From the NCBI GenBank assembly GCA_020850995.1, contig JADZDP010000105.1, forward strand, positions 1 through 64,000: a stretch of DNA of 64,000 nucleotides, written 5' to 3'. The stretch is from Deltaproteobacteria bacterium (GTDB taxonomy: Bacteria > Myxococcota > UBA727 > VGSZ01). The translations under genes were made by a program, and so were the position numbers. The notes beneath the pieces were generated by a model, which was not told the DNA's origin, ran no database searches, and was given only the letters and a program-made list of their open reading frames with translations. Shown here in pieces: positions 44,580-52,852 of this stretch (positions within the stretch are counted from its first letter, which is position 1; each line of letters begins with the position of its first letter).

Positions 44580-45995
44580 ATGCGCGCACTACCTACGCTC
44601 TCGCTCGCTGTCTCGTGCACCGCTCTGGCCGCCGCGGCCCTGGTCGGCTGCCCAACCCAGGAAGGAGAGGCGGAGGGCGAAGGGGAAGAAGGTGAGGGCG
44701 AGGGCGAGGCAGGCCCCGAAATGGTGCTGCTCGAGACGCACCTCGTCGACACCGACGTCGACGTCTCGATCCCCTCGGGCTTCGCGCTGGCCGTGCGGCC
44801 CGACGGCCGCTTCGCGGTCGCCTACGGGCGCGCCTCGTCGTCGGCGCCGCAGGTGGAGTGCGAGGACAGCTTCGGCGGCGCGCCCTTCGTCGACGCGTGG
44901 GACGTGCTGGTGGTGGACGAGCAGGCAGACGGCACCTTCCGCACGCGCGTCGTCGACAGCACGGCGCCCTTGCGCTCGCCCTTCGTCGACATGGTGGCCG
45001 ACCCCACCTCGGGCGCGCTCATCATCGGCTACACCGGTGGCGCGGTGGCGGTGGGCGCATGCGAGGCGTGCGACAGCCGCTTGGCGGTGGAGAACGGCGA
45101 CACCTTCACGCTCTCGACCGTGGCCACCGACGGCGGCTCGTCGCCCACGCCCTGCCGCGCCATCTTCCAGCCCGTGTGTGGCGAAGGAGACTGCGTGGGC
45201 CTCAACCCTGGCCTCGCCATCAACGCCAGCGGGCAGCTCGCCATGACCTACGTCGATCAGCACTTCGGCTTCGGCGAGACCGACATCTACAAGGCCGACC
45301 TCGAGATCGGGCTTGGCAACTCCGGCGGGCTCACCCTCGAGAGCGTGGCCACCGACTCGGGCTCGGGCTACTCCAACACCGTGACCATGACCGACGAGGG
45401 GCGCGCCATGACGGCCTACGCCACCATCGGCAACGCGCGCGTGGTCGACCCCGACGACACGTCCAACGACTACATCATCGACGAGGGCATCTACGCCAGC
45501 ACCCAGCAAGAAGACGGCAGCTGGAGCGAGGTCTTGATCCTCGAGGAGGGGTCGAGCTCCGGACGCATCGCCACCGCCTACCGCGCGGGCAGCGGCTTCG
45601 CCATCGCCTGGCGCGACGACGGGCTCGAGCAGCTCTTCCTCTACACCAGCGTCGACAACGGCGCGTCGTGGACGCCGGTGGCCATCGAGCAGACGTCCAA
45701 CACCGGCAAGGACCCGGCCATCGCGTTCCTCTCCGATGGCACCTTGGTCGCCGCCTATTCGCACTGCAAGGATCGCGACGACGGCTCGGACTTCTGCTCA
45801 CAAGCCGAGGACGGCGTGCGCATTGCGATGCGCGAGCAAGGCGGGCCCTTCGTGCGCAAGACCTTCACCTTCGATGACGAGGACGTCGATGGCAAAAACG
45901 TCGACATGGCCATCGCGGCCGACGACACCGTGGTAGTGATGTCGTTCAACGCATCCTCCGCGCGCATCGTGGTGCAGCGCTTCCGGAAACAGTAG
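44580..45995 (+). CDS. Lipoprotein with EGEGE linker and beta-propeller-like domain
   Basis: A 471-residue protein. The signal peptide ends in a lipobox (ALVGCPT). A spacer of Glu/Gly repeats (EGEAEGEGEEGEGEGE) follows, a known feature of lipoproteins in this phylum. The remaining 420 residues show repeated strand patterns with sialidase-like Asp-box resemblance (SVDNGASWTP, LAINASGQLAMTYVDQ, AYATIGN), suggesting a beta-propeller. There are paired Cys (CEACDS, CRAIFQPVC). No catalytic residues can be assigned. The ATG at 44580 is chosen for the signal peptide. The function is unknown. Confidence 0.72.
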   Translation: MRALPTLSLAVSCTALAAAALVGCPTQEGEAEGEGEEGEGEGEAGPEMVLLETHLVDTDVDVSIPSGFALAVRPDGRFAVAYGRASSSAPQVECEDSFGGAPFVDAWDVLVVDEQADGTFRTRVVDSTAPLRSPFVDMVADPTSGALIIGYTGGAVAVGACEACDSRLAVENGDTFTLSTVATDGGSSPTPCRAIFQPVCGEGDCVGLNPGLAINASGQLAMTYVDQHFGFGETDIYKADLEIGLGNSGGLTLESVATDSGSGYSNTVTMTDEGRAMTAYATIGNARVVDPDDTSNDYIIDEGIYASTQQEDGSWSEVLILEEGSSSGRIATAYRAGSGFAIAWRDDGLEQLFLYTSVDNGASWTPVAIEQTSNTGKDPAIAFLSDGTLVAAYSHCKDRDDGSDFCSQAEDGVRIAMREQGGPFVRKTFTFDDEDVDGKNVDMAIAADDTVVVMSFNASSARIVVQRFRKQ

Positions 45996-46021
45996 TACAG
46001 CATCCGAACATCGAGGCACCC

Positions 46022-46516
46022 ATGACCACAAAGCTCGTCGCCATCGCGGGCGCGCTGCTCTTCGCCACTGGCTGCCCACCGCCGGCCAACTTCTTGGACG
46101 GTTCCGTCAAGGAGTCACACGACCTCGCCTTCGACACGGTGGAGGTGCGCTTCTTCCCCGATCAAGAGACCTTCCAGGTCGCCTACTTCAAGCAGCTCGC
46201 CGAGGACGGCTCCACGGGCGTCGACACGGTGGCCAAGCTCGTGTTCGCCCAACCGGAGGGGGGCGTGGTGGTCGAGGAGGTCATCACCCTCGATCCCGCG
46301 GTCGACGTCATGCAGCGCATCACCGCCGCCGACGATCCCTTTCCAGACTTGCGCGAGGGCCAGGTTTCCTTCACGGCGGCGGCCACCGTGGGCGCGACCA
46401 CCGCCGGCGAGTTCTCGACGACATTCACGAACGGCAAGACGCTCAACGGCGCCTTCGAGGGGGAGCTGCTCTCCTGCTCCTTCGACAGTGACGACGTGTG
46501 CGGCGGCGAGGGCTGA
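46022..46516 (+). CDS. Small lipoprotein, unknown function
   Basis: A 164-residue protein with a lipoprotein signal (LLFATGCPPP). The mature part is a beta-rich domain (DTVEVRFFPDQETFQVAYFKQL, KLVFAQPEGGVVVEEVITL) that ends in a short Cys pair (LLSCSFDSDDVC). It follows the propeller-type lipoprotein with a 26-bp gap on the same strand, so the two are likely expressed together. Confidence 0.65.
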   Translation: MTTKLVAIAGALLFATGCPPPANFLDGSVKESHDLAFDTVEVRFFPDQETFQVAYFKQLAEDGSTGVDTVAKLVFAQPEGGVVVEEVITLDPAVDVMQRITAADDPFPDLREGQVSFTAAATVGATTAGEFSTTFTNGKTLNGAFEGELLSCSFDSDDVCGGEG

Positions 46517-46788
46517 GACGCAGGGCGTCACGTCAACGAGCCGGTCAGACGTCGACCCACAGGTAGGCTACCACCTCCGATCGGAGCCGAGCTATGGTGC
46601 GGCGATCTGGAGGATTGACATGGCGGACGCCCCTGGGCGTGTGCTTTACTGCCGAGCGTCTCGGTCGGCTGCGCGTCGCGGTCGATGTCGGTCCCCAGAC
46701 GCAAGCTCACCGCTGCATCGATCACCTCGACACCACTGCTGAGAACCGCTCGAGAACCCGCATGAAAAACGTAACGTTGGAGGGAAGC
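46517..46788. promoter_or_regulatory. Upstream region of the Cys-module lipoprotein gene
   Basis: This 272-bp gap has a perfect TTGACA hexamer at 46615-46620, but no good TATAAT-like partner at the usual 16-19 bp. It is therefore only a weak promoter candidate. The large lipoprotein's frame is open back to 46594. GGAGG at 46779-46783 marks the ATG at 46789 as the real start. Confidence 0.3.
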
Positions 46789-49728
46789 ATGTATTCGTAT
46801 TGGCGTTATTGCGCGACCGCGCTCCTCGCGGCCGCTGCCGCTCTTGGTCTGGTCGGCTGCGAGGGCTGCGAGCCAGAGCCAGAGCCCGGCGAGGGCTGCG
46901 CTGCCTACTGCACGAACGTGATGGCCGGCTGTACCGGCGACAACCAGATCTACGACGACGAGGCGGCCTGCCTCGCGGCCTGCGCGCTCTTCCCCACCAC
47001 GGGCGCCGACGGCGACGCTGACGGCGACACGCTGCAGTGCCGCTTGTTCCATTCGGGCGCCGCGGTCGACGACGCCACGCACTGCGCCCACGCCTCGTCG
47101 CAGGGCGGCGGCGTGTGCGGCACCAACTGCGAGGTGTACTGCCGTTACATGACCGAGAGCTGCGGCGACGGCTTTGGCACCGACGTGCCCACCTGCCTCG
47201 CCACCTGCTCCGCCTACCCCTCCGACGGCGCCATCAACGCGGCCGACGGCAACACCGTGCAGTGCCGCACCTTCCACGCGCAGGCCGCGGCGGGCGACGC
47301 CTCGCACTGTGAGCACGCCGGCATCATCGGCGGTGGCGCTTGCGGCACCGACGCCTGCGACGCGTACTGCGACCAGGTGATGGCCAACTGCCGCGACTCG
47401 ACGCAGCTCTACCCCGACCGCGACGCCTGCGTGGCGACGTGCAACAACATGCCGGCGGACGGCGCTTGGGACGCCAACAGCGGCAACAGCGTGCAGTGCC
47501 GCGCCTACCACGGCGCCGGCGCCGCCAAGATCGACCCCACGCACTGCGCGCACGCCTCGGCCAACGGTGGCGACGTGTGCGGCACCTACTGCGAGGGCTA
47601 CTGCGACCAGGTGCAGGGCAACTGCACCGGTGGCAACCAGCAGTATTCCGACGCGACCGCCTGCGCGACCGCGTGCGGCGGCTTCCCCGAAGGCTCCAAC
47701 TTCGCCACCGCCGGCGACAACGTGCAGTGCCGTACCTTCCACGGCTCCTACCCGGCCGCGGCCGACGCGGCCACGCACTGCCCGCACGCCGGTGAGGCCA
47801 GCGTGGGCGTGTGCGAAGACCCGGCCCCGCCCGCGCAGAACGTCGACGTCAGCGGTGCCGTGCACGAGCTCGCGAGCCACCTGGACGGCACGCACACCGG
47901 CGTGGTGGGGGCCACCGTGGTCGCCTACGGCGCGCAGGGCGTCACCCCCGCGACCACGGCGGCTGGCGGCAACTACACCCTCGCCAACGTGCCGGCCAAC
48001 GGTCAGGTCATCCTCGCGGTCACCGCGGCGGGCAACCAGGCCACCTACCAAGCGGTGTCGGTGGGCTCCACGGACCTTACCGGCGTCGGCCTGGTGAGCG
48101 CCGGCGGAACGTGGATGGGCAACGTCAACACGCAGTACCTCGGCGGCACCGACCCGACCACGCAGTTCACCTGCCAGTACGATGCGACCAAGCAGTGCTT
48201 CTACTCGGTGGTGGTGGGCCAGATCCTCGATGAGACCGGCAACGCCGTGGCTGGCATGTCGGCGAGCGACATCCAGGTCACCGGCGGCGACGACAACGTC
48301 GATTGGCGCAAGATGGGCCCCTACTTCCTGAACGCCAACGGCTCGGCGGGCAACAACAGCACCTCGCAGGGCGCGGGCCTGTTCGTGGTCTACGTCGAGA
48401 TGCCGGCCGGTGTCGCCGACCCGGCGTCCATGCACATCGAGCTCGCGGCCAGCACGGGCACCGGCGACGCCGCGAAGTACTACGGCCCCACGCACACGGC
48501 CGCCTACCGCGGCACGCCGGCGGTGACCTGGGCGAACCTGCAGGAGACGGGCAACGTGCCTCCGGGCGTTGGTACCGTCGCCTTCGACGGCCAGATCTAC
48601 CCGCTCTTCCTGCCCACCAGCGACGGCGGCTACGGCTGCCAGGGCTGCCACACCAACCAAGGTGGCGCGACGCCGGCCGGTGGCCTCAACCTGTGGGGCG
48701 GCGCCGACGTGGCCTACCAGTCGCTCGACCCCGCCAACCACCCGGCGCGCGTGAACCTCACCACGCCTGCGACGAGCACGCTCTTGACCAAGCCGCTCTA
48801 CCCGGCCACCGCCCACCCGATCTTCGCCTGGGGCAGCACCAACGACGCCGCCTACAAGCTGATCCTGAAGTGGATCGAGGAGGGCGCTACGCGCTTCGCC
48901 GTGGGCTCGCGCGTGAGCTTCGTGGCGCAGGTGAAGCCGCTGCTCGGCAACGCGAGCGGCGCCGGCGGCATCGGCTGCTCGTCGTGCCACGCGGGCGCCG
49001 CGAGCGCAGCGCTCCAGCTCGATGTCGGCGCCCAGGAGATGTACAACGAGCTCACGGTCGAGGCTGCCGTCGCCGGTGGCAGCACCGGAGAGACCCGCCG
49101 CGTGAACCAGCAGGGCTACCCCGAGCGCAGCCTGCTCTTGACGAACCCGCTCGAGGCGAGCGGCGAGGCCCACCCGACCAAGATCTTCCAGAACGCCGCC
49201 GACCCGCGTTACCAGCTGCTCTACCGCTGGATCTCCGAGGGCGCGCAGTACGACGGCTACTGCGAGGACTACTGCGACGAGCACATCGCGAACTGCACCG
49301 GCGACGCCAACGAGGCCTACGCCAGCCGCGACAAGTGCCTCGCAGCCTGCGGCGGCATGCCGAAGGGCGCGACCACCGATCAGGCGGGCGACACCGCGTA
49401 CTGCCGCCTCTACCACGCCACCGCCGCCAACAATGACTCGCACTGCGCGCACGGCGGCCTCGGCGGCGGCGGTGTGTGCGGTACCTGGTGCGAGTCCTAC
49501 TGCCGGAACATCCAGAACCTGTGCACCGGCACCAACCAGCAGTACGCGAACACCGGCGCCTGCCAGACCGCGTGCAGCGCCTTCGCCACCACCGGCACCG
49601 TCGGCGACGCCGCTGGCGACACCGTGCAGTGCCGCCTGTACCACCTGAGCTTTGCCATCGACGACGCGGCCGGTGCGACCACGCACTGCCCCCACGCCGG
49701 CGAGGCGAGCGCGGGCGTGTGCGAGTAG
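46789..49728 (+). CDS. Lipoprotein with six eight-cysteine modules and two CxxCH haem motifs
   Basis: A 979-residue lipoprotein (lipobox LGLVGC, lipid Cys24). Four modules of about 74 residues occupy 37-342 and two more run from 825 to the C-terminus. Spacing in the first three is C-x3-C-x6-C-x10/12-C-x3-C-x18-C-x14/15-C-x10-C, and they share VQCR-x-[FY]-H and HCxHA. Between the sets lie a carboxypeptidase-regulatory-like domain (about 352-425) and two c-type cytochrome-like halves. Each half has CxxCH (CQGCH 617-621, CSSCH 730-734), a later HP..IF and YKLILKWIEEGA or YQLLYRWISEGA, like PSCyt1-type domains. It probably binds two haems on the cell surface. I do not recognise the Cys module. 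Confidence 0.82.
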   Translation: MYSYWRYCATALLAAAAALGLVGCEGCEPEPEPGEGCAAYCTNVMAGCTGDNQIYDDEAACLAACALFPTTGADGDADGDTLQCRLFHSGAAVDDATHCAHASSQGGGVCGTNCEVYCRYMTESCGDGFGTDVPTCLATCSAYPSDGAINAADGNTVQCRTFHAQAAAGDASHCEHAGIIGGGACGTDACDAYCDQVMANCRDSTQLYPDRDACVATCNNMPADGAWDANSGNSVQCRAYHGAGAAKIDPTHCAHASANGGDVCGTYCEGYCDQVQGNCTGGNQQYSDATACATACGGFPEGSNFATAGDNVQCRTFHGSYPAAADAATHCPHAGEASVGVCEDPAPPAQNVDVSGAVHELASHLDGTHTGVVGATVVAYGAQGVTPATTAAGGNYTLANVPANGQVILAVTAAGNQATYQAVSVGSTDLTGVGLVSAGGTWMGNVNTQYLGGTDPTTQFTCQYDATKQCFYSVVVGQILDETGNAVAGMSASDIQVTGGDDNVDWRKMGPYFLNANGSAGNNSTSQGAGLFVVYVEMPAGVADPASMHIELAASTGTGDAAKYYGPTHTAAYRGTPAVTWANLQETGNVPPGVGTVAFDGQIYPLFLPTSDGGYGCQGCHTNQGGATPAGGLNLWGGADVAYQSLDPANHPARVNLTTPATSTLLTKPLYPATAHPIFAWGSTNDAAYKLILKWIEEGATRFAVGSRVSFVAQVKPLLGNASGAGGIGCSSCHAGAASAALQLDVGAQEMYNELTVEAAVAGGSTGETRRVNQQGYPERSLLLTNPLEASGEAHPTKIFQNAADPRYQLLYRWISEGAQYDGYCEDYCDEHIANCTGDANEAYASRDKCLAACGGMPKGATTDQAGDTAYCRLYHATAANNDSHCAHGGLGGGGVCGTWCESYCRNIQNLCTGTNQQYANTGACQTACSAFATTGTVGDAAGDTVQCRLYHLSFAIDDAAGATTHCPHAGEASAGVCE

Positions 49729-49745
49729 CAACGCGCTGACCCTGA

Positions 49746-49768
49746 CGCCCGTCGCGTGACGACGGGCG
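49746..49768 (+). terminator. Hairpin after lipoprotein gene
   Basis: A 9-bp perfect stem (CGCCCGTCG / CGACGGGCG, loop CGTGA) lies 18 bp after the stop of the large lipoprotein gene. It has no U-tract of its own; a second, larger stem follows at 49771. Confidence 0.4.
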
Positions 49769-49770
49769 CG

Positions 49771-49821
49771 CCACGGCGGCACCCGTATCGCGAGGGCGAG
49801 CGGGGGCCGCCGTGGTGTTTT
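49771..49821 (+). terminator. Stem-loop with U-tract upstream of infC
   Basis: A 10-bp perfect inverted repeat (CCACGGCGGC at 49771-49780, GCCGCCGTGG at 49806-49815) is followed by TGTTTTGTG. It could terminate the lipoprotein transcript or act as an attenuator in the infC leader. Its position argues that IF3 translation starts further down than the GTG at 49812. Confidence 0.5.
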
Positions 49822-49928
49822 GTGCGGTGGTGCACCGCGCCCCATGCCCACACCCCTTGCGCTCCGTCGGCGGTGTTGGCATTGCCTCTCTCTGCCCGCG
49901 GGGAGCACCCGCATCGGAGGACTTCGTT

Positions 49929-50846
<918 letters not shown>

Positions 50847-50850
50847 CGCC

Positions 50851-50872
50851 GGCGCCCCTTGCCAGGGGCGCC
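50851..50872 (+). promoter_or_regulatory. Strong hairpin between infC and rpmI
   Basis: GGCGCCCCT and AGGGGCGCC form a perfect 9-bp stem with the loop TGCC, starting four bases after the infC stop. With no U-tract it is unlikely to be a full terminator. It may protect the infC 3' end or act in control of the ribosomal protein genes. Confidence 0.45.
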
Positions 50873-50943
50873 CCGTCGGCTACAAGGAGCGCTCCCGCTT
50901 TCCCTCGAATCGGGACCGTCGTGAGACGCTCCACAGGTGACCC

Positions 50944-51162
50944 ATGGCTCAGAAGCAGCGCAAGAACCCGAAGATGAAGACCAACCGCGCCGCCGCCAAG
51001 CGCTTCAAGAAGACCGGTACCGGCTTGGTGGTCTACTCGCCCGAGGGTCACCGCCACGGCCTCTCGAACAAGAGCCGCAAGCACAACCGCAAGCTCAAGG
51101 CCTCGCGCACGATGTCGAAGGGCGATCAGCGCCTGGTGAACCGGCTCATCCCCTACCTCTGA
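50944..51162 (+). CDS. rpmI: 50S ribosomal protein L35
   Basis: A 72-residue basic protein with the L35 pattern: KQRKNPKMKTNRAAAKRFKKTGTG, then SRKHNRKLKASRTMSKGDQRLVNRLIPYL. It is part of the large ribosomal subunit. The order infC-rpmI-rplT is conserved across bacteria and is autoregulated by L20 in several of them. AGGTGA lies just before the ATG. Confidence 0.96.
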   Translation: MAQKQRKNPKMKTNRAAAKRFKKTGTGLVVYSPEGHRHGLSNKSRKHNRKLKASRTMSKGDQRLVNRLIPYL

Positions 51163-51286
51163 ATCGTGGCACGGGCGCGGGTGACACTCACCGAAGGGTG
51201 ATTGCCGCTTCGCGCTCCCGGGCCAACAGCCGCGCCGCTGGCGCACGCTGGATCGAACGCTTCTTTTTTTTGCTTCGGAGTACGTC
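51163..51286 (+). promoter_or_regulatory. rpmI-rplT gap with T8 tract
   Basis: A 124-bp gap, long for this operon. Just upstream of the rplT ribosome-binding site (CGGAG, 51276-51280) there is an uninterrupted run of eight T (51264-51271), rare in such GC-rich DNA. A weak stem (CAGC / GCTG near 51230-51243) precedes it. It may be an attenuator or part of a regulatory mRNA structure for L20. Confidence 0.35.
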
Positions 51287-51634
51287 ATGGCTCGTGTGAA
51301 GGGTGGACCGAAGACGCGTCGTCGTCACAAGCGCGTCCTCAAGATGGCGAAGGGGTACTACGGGACCCGCCGCACCATGTTCTACATCGCCAACGAGACG
51401 GTCGAGCGCGCGCTCGCCTTCGCGTTCCGCGATCGCAAGGTCAACAAGCGCGACTTCCGCAAGCTGTGGACCGTGCGCATCAACGCTGCCGTGCGGCCGC
51501 TCGGCATGAGCTACAGCACCTTCATTGCGGCGCTCAAGAAGAAGAACGTGGGGCTCGACCGCCGCGTGCTCGCCTTCTTGGCGGTGAGCGACCCGGCGGC
51601 GTTCGCGTCGGTCGTCACCTTCGTCAAGACCTGA
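51287..51634 (+). CDS. rplT: 50S ribosomal protein L20
   Basis: A 115-residue protein that binds 23S rRNA early in assembly. It shows the basic L20 N-terminus (MARVKGGPKTRRRHKRVLKM), YYGTRRTMFYIANETVERAL and DRKVNKRDFRKLW. Length is normal. In other bacteria L20 represses its own operon by binding the mRNA. CGGAG lies six bases before the ATG. Confidence 0.97.
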   Translation: MARVKGGPKTRRRHKRVLKMAKGYYGTRRTMFYIANETVERALAFAFRDRKVNKRDFRKLWTVRINAAVRPLGMSYSTFIAALKKKNVGLDRRVLAFLAVSDPAAFASVVTFVKT

Positions 51635-51769
51635 GCTGTTCGAGGGGATCGCGGCGCGCTCCTCGGACGACGAGGAGGGCGCCGCGATCTGTGTTACAGC
51701 GTGGACCCGTTGCCATGAACGTGACCGGCGACCATCAACGCAACTGGTCTCCGCTGTAAGGACGGCCCC

Positions 51770-52837
51770 GTGACCCTCGCCGAGATCGAACAGATCCTCC
51801 AGCGCAGCGTCGACCAGGCGCTGAGCGCGCTGGGCGCGGCCACGACCGCCGACGAGCTCGAGCACAGCCGCGTGCACTACCTTGGGCAAAAGGGCTTCCT
51901 CACCCAGGCGAAGAAGAGCGTGGGGCAGCTCGCCACGGTCGACGACAAGAAGCAGGCCGGCAAGCTCGTGAACGAGGCCGACGCCCGTTTGCGCAAGGCG
52001 TACGACGACCACAAGGAGCGCATCGAGGCGGCGCTGCGCGAGGCGGAGCTGGCCGAGCGCTGGGACGTGACCTTGCCCGGCCGGCGCTCGCTGCGTGGCA
52101 AGCGGCACCCGCTGACCATGACCGCCGACGACATCCTCGACGTACTCGGCTCGCTCGGCTTCATGCGCGCCGAAGGGCCCGAGATCGAGCACGACTGGTA
52201 CAACTTCGAGGCGCTCAACATGCCGCGCGAGCACCCCGCGCGCGACATGCAAGACACCTTCTATATCGATGACGACGTGGTGTTGCGCACGCACACCAGC
52301 CCGGTGCAGGTGCGCGCCATGCTGGCGTTGGCGCGGCCGCCCATCCGCGTGGCGTGCTACGGCCGCGTGTACCGGAACGACCACGACATCACGCACTCGC
52401 CCATGTTTCACCAGGTGGAGGGCCTGTACGTCGACGAGACCGTGACCTTCGGCGACCTCAAGGGCACCCTGCAAGTGTTCGTCGAGCGCATCTTTGGTGC
52501 GCGCTCCAAGGTGCGGCTGCGGCCGAGCTTCTTCCCCTTCACCGAGCCCTCGGTCGAGGTCGATCTCTCGTGCTTCTCCTGCGGCGGCAGCGGCAGCGGA
52601 GGTGCGGCCCTTGGCGACGACGGGCGCTGCCGCCTGTGCAAGGCCACGGGCTGGATCGAGATCATGGGCGCGGGCATGGTCGATCCGGAGGTGCTGCGCT
52701 TCGGCGGCCTCGATCCAGACAAGCTCACCGGCTTCGCCTTCGGCATCGGCGTCGAGCGCGTCGCCATGCTGCGCTGGGGCGTCCCCGACATCCGCCTCTT
52801 CTTCGAGAACGATCGGCGCTTCCTCCAACAGTTCTGA
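51770..52837 (+). CDS. pheS: Phenylalanyl-tRNA synthetase alpha subunit
   Basis: A 355-residue class II aminoacyl-tRNA synthetase subunit that activates phenylalanine. The N-terminal coiled-coil arm is followed by motif 1 (GFMRAEGPEIEHDWYNFEALNMP), motif 2 (YRNDHDITHSPMFHQVEGLYV) and motif 3 (GIGVERVAMLRWGVPDIR). A Cys cluster (CFSCGG...CRLCKATGWIEIMGAGMV) is typical of many PheS proteins. A GTG start with AAGGA upstream is used. It pairs with pheT, 15 bp downstream. Confidence 0.97.
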   Translation: MTLAEIEQILQRSVDQALSALGAATTADELEHSRVHYLGQKGFLTQAKKSVGQLATVDDKKQAGKLVNEADARLRKAYDDHKERIEAALREAELAERWDVTLPGRRSLRGKRHPLTMTADDILDVLGSLGFMRAEGPEIEHDWYNFEALNMPREHPARDMQDTFYIDDDVVLRTHTSPVQVRAMLALARPPIRVACYGRVYRNDHDITHSPMFHQVEGLYVDETVTFGDLKGTLQVFVERIFGARSKVRLRPSFFPFTEPSVEVDLSCFSCGGSGSGGAALGDDGRCRLCKATGWIEIMGAGMVDPEVLRFGGLDPDKLTGFAFGIGVERVAMLRWGVPDIRLFFENDRRFLQQF

Positions 52838-52852
52838 TCCCCAGGTGCTTGC

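Noticed and set aside
49881..49883. ATT start for infC, as in E. coli
   Set aside because: It is in frame, but there is no good ribosome-binding site ahead of it; CTG at 49929 has GGAGG at proper distance. Kept as alternative only.
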